Positions 16,761-23,851 of a DNA stretch of 41,258 nt are shown piece by piece. Numbering within the stretch: position 1 is the stretch's first letter; every line of letters begins with the position of its first letter. The translations under genes were made by a program, and so were the position numbers. Location: the NCBI GenBank assembly GCA_013816585.1, contig JACDEE010000022.1, positions 1 to 41,258 on the forward strand. The letters are read 5' to 3'. The notes beneath the pieces are model-generated. The model was not told the DNA's origin, did not search any database, and saw only the letters and a list, made by a program, of their open reading frames with translations. The stretch is from Sphingosinicella sp. GTDB lineage: Bacteria > Pseudomonadota > Alphaproteobacteria > Sphingomonadales > Sphingomonadaceae.

Positions 16761-17303
16761 ATGCGCGAACTGGGACCTACTTTAGAAACCGATCGGCTGA
16801 TCTTGCGGCCGCCGATCGCGGAGGATTTCGAAGGATGGGCAGAGTTCCTGGGCGACGCGGAAGCCACCCAATATATTGGCGGGCCGCAGGCCCGGGCCGG
16901 TGCCTGGCGAAGCATGGCCACGATGACCGGCTCCTGGTCGCTGAAGGGCTTCAGCATGTTCAGCGTGATCGAGCGGGAAAGCGGCCGCTGGATAGGAAGG
17001 CTGGGGCCCTGGCAGCCCGAAGGTTGGCCCGGGACCGAAGTCGGCTGGGGTCTGATCCAGAGTGCGTGGGGCAAGGGTTACGCGCTGGAAGGCGCTGAGG
17101 CCGCGATCGACTGGGCATTCGACAATCTGGACTGGACCGATGTGATCCACACGATCGATCCGGCCAATATTGCCTCGCAGGCGCTAGCCCGGCGCCTGGG
17201 CTCCTATAATCGGGGGCCGGGAAAACTGCCCGCTCCCTTCGATCATTTGTCCGTGGATGTGTGGGGCCAGACCAAAGAAGAATGGCGCCGCCATCGCGGC
17301 TAA
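16761..17303 (+). CDS. GNAT-family N-acetyltransferase (RimJ-like), 180 aa
   Basis: Acetyl-CoA-dependent acetyltransferase. It opens with the RimJ/RimL signature LETDRLILRPPIAEDFEGWA. Motif A is EVGWGLIQSAWGKGYALEGA, which holds the Q/RxxGxG/A-type acetyl-CoA loop as SAWGKGYA. Motif B region is NIASQALARRLG. The substrate cannot be inferred; RimJ-type members modify ribosomal proteins or small molecules. It lies 13 bases after the M20 peptidase gene. Confidence 0.92.
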   Translation: MRELGPTLETDRLILRPPIAEDFEGWAEFLGDAEATQYIGGPQARAGAWRSMATMTGSWSLKGFSMFSVIERESGRWIGRLGPWQPEGWPGTEVGWGLIQSAWGKGYALEGAEAAIDWAFDNLDWTDVIHTIDPANIASQALARRLGSYNRGPGKLPAPFDHLSVDVWGQTKEEWRRHRG

Positions 17304-17309
17304 TGGCCA

Positions 17310-17326
17310 GGGGGCTAACCGCCCCC
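17310..17326 (+). terminator. Hairpin after the GNAT gene
   Basis: GGGGGC at 17310-17315 pairs perfectly with GCCCCC at 17321-17326 around a five-base loop, seven bases after the GNAT stop codon. No T-run follows, so termination strength is uncertain. Confidence 0.4.
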
Positions 17327-17435
17327 GCCAGGAGGGTGACCCCGGCACAGCCATATTGCGACCGGCCCAACTCTGGAGACTTCGGCGATCGACAATCAAG
17401 GTTTGACTAGCACGACCAAGAGGTTAGCTTTGTCC

Positions 17436-18542
17436 ATGCTTTCCGAACATGAAAAGGACCTGCTGCTCGATAACCTCCCCGGAATGGCTTATCGCTGCTC
17501 CGTTCTGCCCCCTTGGCCGTTGGAATATGTGAGCGCGGGCGTTCGCTATCTGTGCAGCTATGCGCCCGCGGATTTGGTATCGGGCTCAATAGCCTGGGGT
17601 GACCTTCTGCATCCGCACGACGCCCCGCAAATCGCTTCCGATGTCGCCAAAGGCGTGGCCGATCACGAGCAATTCAGCCTCACTTACCGAATCATAGACC
17701 CGGAAATGGGTGAAAGATGGGTGCTGGAGCGCGGCGAGGCCGTCTATGGCGCCGACGGCGAAGCCGAGGCTTTGATCGGTTTCATCATGGACATTACCGA
17801 GCAGAAAGCGGTCGAGGAAAAGCTTCGGCGGTTGCAGGCCGAACTGATCCATTTGTCCGGCGCCACGGCTATGGGCACCATGGCCACTACATTGGCGCAC
17901 GAACTCAACCAGCCTCTGGCTGCTGCGGCAAATTATCTGGCAGGGACGCGGCGAATATTCGAGAATCTGAGCGGGCAAGGGAAGCAGAATGCCGAGCAGG
18001 GGCTGGATGACGCCCACCGCCAAGTGCAGCGCGCGGGCGAAATCATCCAGCGAATGCGGAACACGGTTTCGAAGCGTCCGGGCGTTCGGGAAGAAGCGTC
18101 GCTGACCAGCATGGTTGGCCGCGCGGCCAAGGTTCTGGAGGCCAGCAATTCCTGCCCCGGTTTTTCCATCCGTACGCGGATCAGCTCGGGGGCGGACAGA
18201 TTGTGGGCCGATACGATCCAGATCGAACAGGCCCTTCTCAACCTCGTCCGCAACGCGGCCGAGGCCGCGCGCGATGCGGACAAGCGCGAAGTGATGATCT
18301 CGTCGCAGCTGGAGGTGGAGGGGCTTGCCCGCATTCGGGTCCGCGATTGGGGCAGGGGCCTGCCGGACGAGGATCCGGAGAAGCTGTTCGACGCGTTTGG
18401 GACATCCAGCACCGGCGGGCTTGGTGTGGGGCTTTCGATCACGCGCACGATCGTCGAGGCTCATGGCGGCAAGATCTGGGCCGACAACAATCCCGATGGC
18501 GGAGCGTCATTCTACTTCACCGTCCCGGTCGCCCGCGGATGA
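17436..18542 (+). CDS. Orphan PAS-domain sensor histidine kinase (FixL-like), 368 aa
   Basis: Soluble kinase with no membrane segment. A PAS fold spans about residues 8-121 (PAC end GFIMDITEQKAVEEKLRR). The HisKA box has His155 in LAHELNQPLAAAANYL. The ATPase domain has N-box NLVRNAAEAA (269-278), G1 RVRDWGRGLPDED, F-box LFDAFGTSS and G2 GGLGVGLSITR. HELNQPL is the FixL/DctB-type H-box. No haem-binding PAS residues are evident, so the signal is unknown. No response regulator is adjacent. Start ATG 17436 is chosen over TTG 17403. Confidence 0.92.
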   Translation: MLSEHEKDLLLDNLPGMAYRCSVLPPWPLEYVSAGVRYLCSYAPADLVSGSIAWGDLLHPHDAPQIASDVAKGVADHEQFSLTYRIIDPEMGERWVLERGEAVYGADGEAEALIGFIMDITEQKAVEEKLRRLQAELIHLSGATAMGTMATTLAHELNQPLAAAANYLAGTRRIFENLSGQGKQNAEQGLDDAHRQVQRAGEIIQRMRNTVSKRPGVREEASLTSMVGRAAKVLEASNSCPGFSIRTRISSGADRLWADTIQIEQALLNLVRNAAEAARDADKREVMISSQLEVEGLARIRVRDWGRGLPDEDPEKLFDAFGTSSTGGLGVGLSITRTIVEAHGGKIWADNNPDGGASFYFTVPVARG

Positions 18543-18549
18543 GGGATAT

Positions 18550-18843
18550 TTAAAGGACCGGCCGATTGACGAGCTGGAGACCCTCTTCGACGACTTCATT
18601 GGGCGCGCGCCGGAAGCGCGCAAGCCTTCGGTCATCCCGCCATATCTCCACGTCGGCGGAACTCTTCATTCCGCCCACCTGCTCGATCGCAAGCAGATCG
18701 CTCTCGGCGGCAAGGCTCTGCGCCTGGATCAAGCGGCCGCCTCGGAGGAAGAGTATTCGGTAATCGGGCAAGGGAATCTCCATTCGGTCCCCGGCGACTT
18801 TATCAACTCGGAAGTGGCCTTCCGGATCCGAATATAGGTACAT
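18550..18843 (-). CDS. Unknown small protein, 97 aa
   Basis: A minus-strand frame that ends seven bases from the kinase stop (tail to tail). It reads MYLYSDPEGHFRVDKVAGDR, then YRILFLRGGRLIQAQSLAAE and ADVEIWRDDRRLARFRRAPN. The mixed beta-strand pattern and lack of signal peptide suggest a small soluble protein. No family is recognised. The plus-strand frames over the same bases are less coding-like. Confidence 0.55.
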   Translation of the reverse strand: MYLYSDPEGHFRVDKVAGDRMEIPLPDYRILFLRGGRLIQAQSLAAESDLLAIEQVGGMKSSADVEIWRDDRRLARFRRAPNEVVEEGLQLVNRPVL

Positions 18844-18914
18844 TTCCGTGCCGTTTTCGGGATCGATGGAAATTAATCTTCTGAATCATATAGTTCTTGC
18901 GACCTCGCGGGCGC

Positions 18915-19808
18915 CTATGCGCGTTCGCGAAGCCCGCGTCCCAGATGTTCGATCAGGTGACGCACCTTCGGCGGAGCCTGACCTCCCCCGATCCTGACGG
19001 TATAGATCCCTAGCCTCAGCGGCTGCCATTCTGGAAGCAATTCAACCAGAGCGCCGCTGGCCAGATCATCTTCGACCAGGAAATCAGGCGCCAGCGTAAT
19101 GCCCAAACCGTCTCGAGCGGCAGCCTGGAGGACTTCGCCATTGTCGCTGGCGAGAGGGCCCGTGACCGTGACGGTGCGGCTGGCCCTGTTCGGGCCTGCG
19201 AAGGACCAGCGCCCAACGGGGGTGCGAGGCGTGAAAATGAGGCAGCGATGGTCGGCAAGGTCCAGGGGCTGATCCGGGAACCCATATCGGTCAAGATATT
19301 CGGGCGCGGCGCAAAGGACCAGCCGTTGTCCAGCGAGCTTGCGAGCGACCAGTCCCGGAGCAAGCCTGTGGCCGATGCGAACCGCCACATCATAGCCCTC
19401 GGTCAAGAGGTCAACGCGGCGGTCGGTGAGATCGAGAATCAAGTCCACCGCCGGATTCTGTTTCAGGAAATCGACGAACAAGGGTGTAAGCTTCCTGAGT
19501 CCGTAGCTTACCGGCGCGCTTACGCGGAGGGGGCCGCGGACCTGCCGCCCCGCGCTTTGCGCGATTGATTCGGCCAGTTCTACCTCCCGAAGTGCGCGCC
19601 GGCTCCGTTCGAGCAACGCCCGCCCCGTGTCGGTCAGCGCCACATTACGAGTGGTACGATCGAATAGGCGGACGTTCCAGCGCGCCTCGAGCGACGCTAT
19701 TGCCGCGCTTACCGAGGCAGGGGAAACGCCCAGCGCCCGGGCAGCGCCAGAGAAGCTCAGCCGTTCGGAAGCGGCGGCGAACAATTCAAGTTGGCGAAGG
19801 CGGTCCAT
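18915..19808 (-). CDS. LysR-family transcriptional regulator, 297 aa
   Basis: The helix-turn-helix begins MDRLRQLELFAAASERLSFS and continues LGVSPASVSAAIASLEARWN, LFDRTTRNVALT. The effector domain includes LRVSAPVSYGLRKLTPLFVD, VDLLTEGYDVAVRIGHRL and DGLGITLAPDFLVEDDL, as in the CrgA/DmlR-like branch. It is divergent from the cyclase-family gene at 19905 with a 96-base gap, so that gene is its likely target. Confidence 0.94.
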   Translation of the reverse strand: MDRLRQLELFAAASERLSFSGAARALGVSPASVSAAIASLEARWNVRLFDRTTRNVALTDTGRALLERSRRALREVELAESIAQSAGRQVRGPLRVSAPVSYGLRKLTPLFVDFLKQNPAVDLILDLTDRRVDLLTEGYDVAVRIGHRLAPGLVARKLAGQRLVLCAAPEYLDRYGFPDQPLDLADHRCLIFTPRTPVGRWSFAGPNRASRTVTVTGPLASDNGEVLQAAARDGLGITLAPDFLVEDDLASGALVELLPEWQPLRLGIYTVRIGGGQAPPKVRHLIEHLGRGLRERA

Positions 19809-19904
19809 TGTTCAGAATATCCATAAACAGTTTTTGTGAAATGGTCGATTGTCCGAACTCCGCTGGGAGCCGATCTTTGTCATGATCCAAGGGAGGCTTC
19901 GTAA

Positions 19905-20915
19905 ATGACCCGTAAAATGCAGTTTCGTACGTTCGCGGCCATCGCCGCCACCATGCTTCTTGCGGGCGGGTCCGCTCCCTTGCTTGCTTCCGAAAGGGGA
20001 GAGGGCGCCAGGGTCGGCACGAGCAGCATCGGGCCGGACGATCAATTGGGCCGCCTATCGATGATGAGCGAGAAGAGCCGATCGGACATCCTGGCCAAGG
20101 CCCAGGGCAATCGGGTGTACGACCTGGCTTTCAACTTCTTCACCGGAATGCCGAGTTGCTGCACCGACTTCGGGGATCCTCCGTTCCAGTTCTGGATGAC
20201 CCACACTCCAGGCGGGACACTTCACGACGACCCGCTAAAGGCGGGAAGGCCTGCAAACGAAATCGTCACCTATTCGGGCGACGCCATTTCCATGTACACG
20301 CATGTCGGCACCCATATCGACACGCTCGCCCATTTCGGATTGCACGGAAAGGTGTGGAATGGCTTCGAAGCTTCCAGGCACCTTGGGGACAAGGGCTGGG
20401 ACGTCAACGGCGCCGACAAGATTCCACCGATCATCGCGCGCGGCGTGCTGATCGATGTCGCAAGGTACAAGGGGCTCGCGGAACTTGCGGACGGGTATCG
20501 CATCACTGCGCAGGATTTGAAGGGTGCACTGAAAGCCGGCCGGGTGCGGCTGGCGAAGGGCGATGTGGCGCTGATCCGCACGGGCCGCGGCGCCAAATTC
20601 CGCGATGCCAAGGCCTATGCGGCCGAGGCTGCGGGGCTCACCATCGAGGCTGCGCAATATCTGGCCGGCGAGGGCGCGATGATAGTGGGAGTGGACCAGT
20701 TCAGCCCGGACCTGATGCCCTCCGGCCTCGACGACAATTACCTGCCAGTGCACACCTATCTGCTTGGCGAACAGGGGATCCCGATCATGGAAAATGTCGA
20801 CCTTGAGGCTCTGTCGCGAGACGGTGTTTACGAAATGGCGTTCATCGGAACTCCGCTTAAAATCGAAGGCGCAAGCGGAGCGCCGATCCGGCCGATTGCC
20901 ATGCCGCTTAGATGA
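19905..20915 (+). CDS. Secreted cyclase-family (kynurenine formamidase-like) hydrolase, 336 aa
   Basis: Metal-dependent hydrolase of the cyclase (PF04199) fold, exported by an N-terminal signal peptide (FAAIAATMLLAGGSAPLLAS). The signature HVGTHIDTLAHFG gives metal ligands His133, His137, Asp139 and His143. SGLDDNYLPVHTYLLGEQGI near the C-terminus matches the family's second conserved block. Substrates in the family include N-formylkynurenine, isatin and other cyclic or formylated amides. GGGAGG stands before the ATG. It is divergent from LysR, and DoxX follows 123 bases later. Confidence 0.9.
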   Translation: MTRKMQFRTFAAIAATMLLAGGSAPLLASERGEGARVGTSSIGPDDQLGRLSMMSEKSRSDILAKAQGNRVYDLAFNFFTGMPSCCTDFGDPPFQFWMTHTPGGTLHDDPLKAGRPANEIVTYSGDAISMYTHVGTHIDTLAHFGLHGKVWNGFEASRHLGDKGWDVNGADKIPPIIARGVLIDVARYKGLAELADGYRITAQDLKGALKAGRVRLAKGDVALIRTGRGAKFRDAKAYAAEAAGLTIEAAQYLAGEGAMIVGVDQFSPDLMPSGLDDNYLPVHTYLLGEQGIPIMENVDLEALSRDGVYEMAFIGTPLKIEGASGAPIRPIAMPLR

Positions 20916-21038
20916 AGCTGCCACGGTCCCTGCATGCGATCGTAAGGGCACCTCCATCGACTATTCGGCGCTCAAGTTCCAATTTGCCTTCTCGCAATAT
21001 CCCACTCACTATGCGGGCAACCAATAGGAGAAGCCTTG

Positions 21039-21458
21039 ATGGACCTGTCCCAGCTCAGCCGCCACGCTCCAACATTTCGGAGTGTCCTTCGGATCATCGC
21101 AGGCCTGTTGTTCATGGAGCATGGGGCGCAAAAACTGCTTTCCTTCCCCGCCGGCGAAATGGCCGGGATGGGAATCCCGATCAACAGCATGCCGGCTTAT
21201 GCCGGGGTCATTGAATTGGTTGCCGGACTGCTGATCGCGTTGGGGCTGTTCACGCGGCCTGCGGCTTTCATCGCTTCGGGTACGATGGCGGTCGCCTATT
21301 TCATCGCCCACGCCCCCCAGAATTTCTTCCCGGTAAATAATATGGGCGATGCGGCGATCCTCTATTGCTTCATATTCCTCTATTTCGTTTTCGCAGGTCC
21401 CGGTCCAATCAGCTTCGATGCAATGCGCGACCGCCGTAAAGTTATTGCCCCGTCCTGA
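21039..21458 (+). CDS. DoxX-family membrane protein, 139 aa
   Basis: Four membrane segments and the DoxX opening LRIIAGLLFMEHGAQKLLSF, then GVIELVAGLLIALGLFTRPA and ASGTMAVAYFIAHAPQNFFP. The family includes quinol- or thiosulfate-linked redox partners and detoxification-linked membrane proteins; the exact role here is unknown. The ATG at 21039 has AGGAG eight bases upstream and is preferred to TTG 21036. It meets the minus-strand cyclase fusion gene tail to tail with no gap. Confidence 0.92.
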   Translation: MDLSQLSRHAPTFRSVLRIIAGLLFMEHGAQKLLSFPAGEMAGMGIPINSMPAYAGVIELVAGLLIALGLFTRPAAFIASGTMAVAYFIAHAPQNFFPVNNMGDAAILYCFIFLYFVFAGPGPISFDAMRDRRKVIAPS

Positions 21459-22367
21459 TTAGGAGCCCTTGTCGATCCGGGCATGGGCCCGAACCGGGAA
21501 GCTGCCCATCTTGCTGATTTTGGGCGGTACAGCCCAAAAGCGGAAGCCATCTACCGGCAAGTCGCCCAGCCTGGTCATATGTTCGACGATCGGGATTCCG
21601 CCGCCCAGAAGGACGCTGTGTACGGGACGAGTGTTCCCCGAAACGTCATCGATGTTAAAGGAATCGATGCCTACCAAGGCCGCACCCTGATCGCGCAGAT
21701 ACAGTGCGGCTTTTTCTGTCAGATGAGGATGTTCTTCAAAATATTGATCGGTGCGCCAATGCCGGTCCCAGCCGCAATTGACGAGTACGGCCCGCCCACG
21801 AATTTCGCTTGCCGCAAAGGCCGTCCAGTCGATTGCGCGTTCGCCGCTTCCGGTTATTCGAACGACCGTCCCGGGCAGATCGGCGATCCCGGAGAGTATT
21901 AGCTGGGTGAGGTCGGCGCCATCAGCATATCGGTGAAATGGGGCATCGATATAGGTGCCGGTATTCGACACCATTTCAATGCGTCCGATCTGGAATTCGG
22001 TCCCCGGCGCATAATGACTGCGCGATTGCTCGCGCGAAAGATGATCGCAGATAAGCGGCGCGGGCAGTCCCTTATAGGTCACCATGCCACTTTCGATATC
22101 GTGGCTGAGATCGACGAAGTGGGCGGTATCGTTCGGCTCGATCGTAGAGGTCGAGGCAGAACGCTTGTGCCGTTCCTCGATGATTTTCTTGTTCAGGATC
22201 CGCATTTCGCTGACCATAAGCAGCCGAAGATCGCCGATGACGTAAGCAGCGAGCGCGTCGTCACTTATGTCGTTGCCCTCTATATCCAGTCGAAAATCCT
22301 GTCCCTGGACCCCGCCGCCATTGGCAAATCGGGCGTCGAAATCGAACTGCACCCTTTTTTCCGTCAC
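21459..22367 (-). CDS. Cyclase-family protein fused to a small N-terminal domain, about 302 aa
   Basis: Two parts lie in one frame. The N-terminal 70 residues read VQFDFDARFANGGGVQGQDF, RLDIEGNDISDDALAAYVIG and LLMVSEMRILNKKIIEERHK, which I know as a separate small protein of unknown role in alphaproteobacteria. The rest is a cyclase domain: FVDLSHDIESGMVTYKGLPA, MVSNTGTYIDAPFHRYADG and VGIDSFNIDDVSGNTRPVHS. The metal signature is the N-T-G-T-Y-I-D variant, with Asn and Tyr where the secreted paralogue at 19905 has His. GTG 22367 or ATG 22427 are possible starts. The frame stays open upstream only as antisense of the zinc-finger gene. Confidence 0.82.
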   Translation of the reverse strand: MTEKRVQFDFDARFANGGGVQGQDFRLDIEGNDISDDALAAYVIGDLRLLMVSEMRILNKKIIEERHKRSASTSTIEPNDTAHFVDLSHDIESGMVTYKGLPAPLICDHLSREQSRSHYAPGTEFQIGRIEMVSNTGTYIDAPFHRYADGADLTQLILSGIADLPGTVVRITGSGERAIDWTAFAASEIRGRAVLVNCGWDRHWRTDQYFEEHPHLTEKAALYLRDQGAALVGIDSFNIDDVSGNTRPVHSVLLGGGIPIVEHMTRLGDLPVDGFRFWAVPPKISKMGSFPVRAHARIDKGS

Positions 22368-22502
22368 TTTCCTTGCTCCCTTGGCTCGCCGCGTCGCTTC
22401 GCAGGTGGGCCCTTCGCTCAATTCCATTGCGGGCTTCAACCGGATTCTAGCAACCGATCGGGACGCTGCAGGTTTTAGAGCTGAATTTACCGGAGATTGA
22501 AA

Positions 22503-22766
22503 ATGGCTGGAGGTTGGGCCCGGGACGGCGCAGTCCAGGACCAGATTGACGACACGGTGTCCGACGCAGTGAAAGCCGCGCGGGCGCGGATCCCGATCGG
22601 CGAAGGCCTGGAAGAATGCGAGGATTGCGGAGAGCCGATCCCGAAGGCGCGCCGCAAGGCGCTGCCCAGTGCCAGGACCTGCGTCAACTGCCAGTCCGAA
22701 CGCGACGCCAGCATCGTCAGCGTCGGCATCAATCGCCGGGGCAGCAAGGACAGCCAGCTCCGCTGA
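22503..22766 (+). CDS. DksA/TraR-type C4 zinc-finger protein, 87 aa
   Basis: The C4 finger is CEDCGEPIPKARRKALPSAR followed by TCVNCQ, the DksA/TraR/YbiI signature. A short helical N-terminus (QDQIDDTVSDAVKAAR) replaces the long coiled coil of full DksA, as in YbiI and TraR. Such proteins can bind the RNA polymerase secondary channel. ATG 22503 is preferred to TTG 22497. It is divergent from the fused cyclase gene. Regulation is not visible. Confidence 0.9.
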   Translation: MAGGWARDGAVQDQIDDTVSDAVKAARARIPIGEGLEECEDCGEPIPKARRKALPSARTCVNCQSERDASIVSVGINRRGSKDSQLR

Positions 22767-22997
22767 GGCCATTTTACTTGTCGTCTTGCCGTTCGCATCC
22801 GTAGACACGATGCCTGTTGGGAGAACCTCTATCCGCGTGTGGCGCAATTGCCGACGGCGCCCCTAGCGTCTACCGCCGCATTCGCCGGCATTGGCATTGC
22901 TGCTGCGGAATGGGTTTCAGGACGGCGCGAAAGGCGGATGTGCGACGCCGTTCATGCCTGACCTGGGTCGGGTCGCGCAAATAGGAGGAAGCAGCCG

Positions 22998-23621
22998 ATG
23001 GCGCCGGTAAAAGTCGATCCGACAAAGATTCACGAATTCATCGATGCCGGTGCCTTCTGCCAATGGCTGGCCGAACATTATGCGAGCGAAGATGAAGTGT
23101 GGATCAAGATCCACAAACTCGCGTCGGGCCTGCCTTCCATCACGCCGAAGGAGGCCATCGATGTCTCGTTATGCTGGGGATGGATAGACGCGATCCGCAA
23201 GGGCCTGGACGATACCAGCTATTTGCAGCGCTATACTCCGCGCCGGAAGAAAAGCATCTGGAGCAAGATCAACGTCGATAATGTCGCGCGGCTGATCGAA
23301 GAGGGCCGGATGACGGAAGCTGGATTGAAGCAAGTCCGGGCGGCGCAGGCGGATGGGCGATGGGAGCGCGCCTATGACGGCGGGAAGGATATGAAAATCC
23401 CGCCGGACCTCCAGGCAGCGATCGACGCCGAGCCGGAGGCCAAGGCCATGCTCGAAAGGCTCAGTGCCCAGAACCGGTACGCGCTGGCGTTTCGAACCCA
23501 CAATATGAAAACGGAAGCGGGGCGAACGAGGAAGATCGAGCAATTTGTTGAAATGCTTAAGAAAGGTGAGACTGTCCACCCGCAGCGCGGAGCCGGGGGA
23601 TCGAAACCCGATCCCCGCTGA
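22998..23621 (+). CDS. YdeI/OmpD-associated family protein, 207 aa
   Basis: AGGAGG stands before the ATG. The core reads EVWIKIHKLASGLPSITPKE, ALDVSLC-type block AIDVSLCWGWIDAIRKGLDD, YLQRYTPRRKKSIWSKINVD and RLIEEGRMTEAGLKQVRAAQ, characteristic of the YdeI family linked to peptide or bacteriocin tolerance in enterobacteria. The family also includes proteins of unknown role. A hairpin (GGGGATCG with CGATCCCC, 23596-23616) overlaps the end of the gene. Confidence 0.9.
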   Translation: MAPVKVDPTKIHEFIDAGAFCQWLAEHYASEDEVWIKIHKLASGLPSITPKEAIDVSLCWGWIDAIRKGLDDTSYLQRYTPRRKKSIWSKINVDNVARLIEEGRMTEAGLKQVRAAQADGRWERAYDGGKDMKIPPDLQAAIDAEPEAKAMLERLSAQNRYALAFRTHNMKTEAGRTRKIEQFVEMLKKGETVHPQRGAGGSKPDPR

Positions 23622-23632
23622 CCGCTGTTAAT

Positions 23633-23740
23633 TTAAGCTTGCTTAAGCTCTGTACTTAACGATGGAGTAACGCGGAACTCCAGACCACTTTCGCTATGGA
23701 GCACAGGTCCATTTGTGACAGTTGCGCAACAACCCTGTCA
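23633..23740 (+). promoter_or_regulatory. Palindromes upstream of second TonB receptor
   Basis: Two inverted repeats lie in the 230-base leader. TTAAGC-TT-GCTTAA is at 23633-23646. A nested one follows, with TGACAG (23716-23721) and CTGTCA (23735-23740) flanking the perfect 10-base palindrome GTTGCGCAAC (23721-23730). No clear sigma-70 boxes align with them. They are candidate operators for receptor expression. Confidence 0.35.
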
Positions 23741-23851
23741 AAATATCAAAATGAGCATGTTCCTGCAGTTCAAACATCTTTCATCGATGTTACACCTTCC
23801 TCTCCGCTGCGGCCGCTTGCCGCGGCATCGGGACTTTCGAGGGGTTCAAGC

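Noticed and set aside
17586-18464. 292-residue minus-strand frame
   Set aside because: Antisense to the histidine kinase with all boxes intact on the plus strand.
20235-20957. 240-residue minus-strand frame
   Set aside because: Antisense to the secreted cyclase gene with a clear metal signature.
22368-22847. N-terminal extension of the fused cyclase to 462 residues
   Set aside because: Upstream of about 22427 the frame is antisense to the zinc-finger gene and has no coding features.
22767-22997. Possible small gene between the zinc-finger and YdeI-family genes
   Set aside because: Short frames lack ribosome sites and coding composition; nothing supported.
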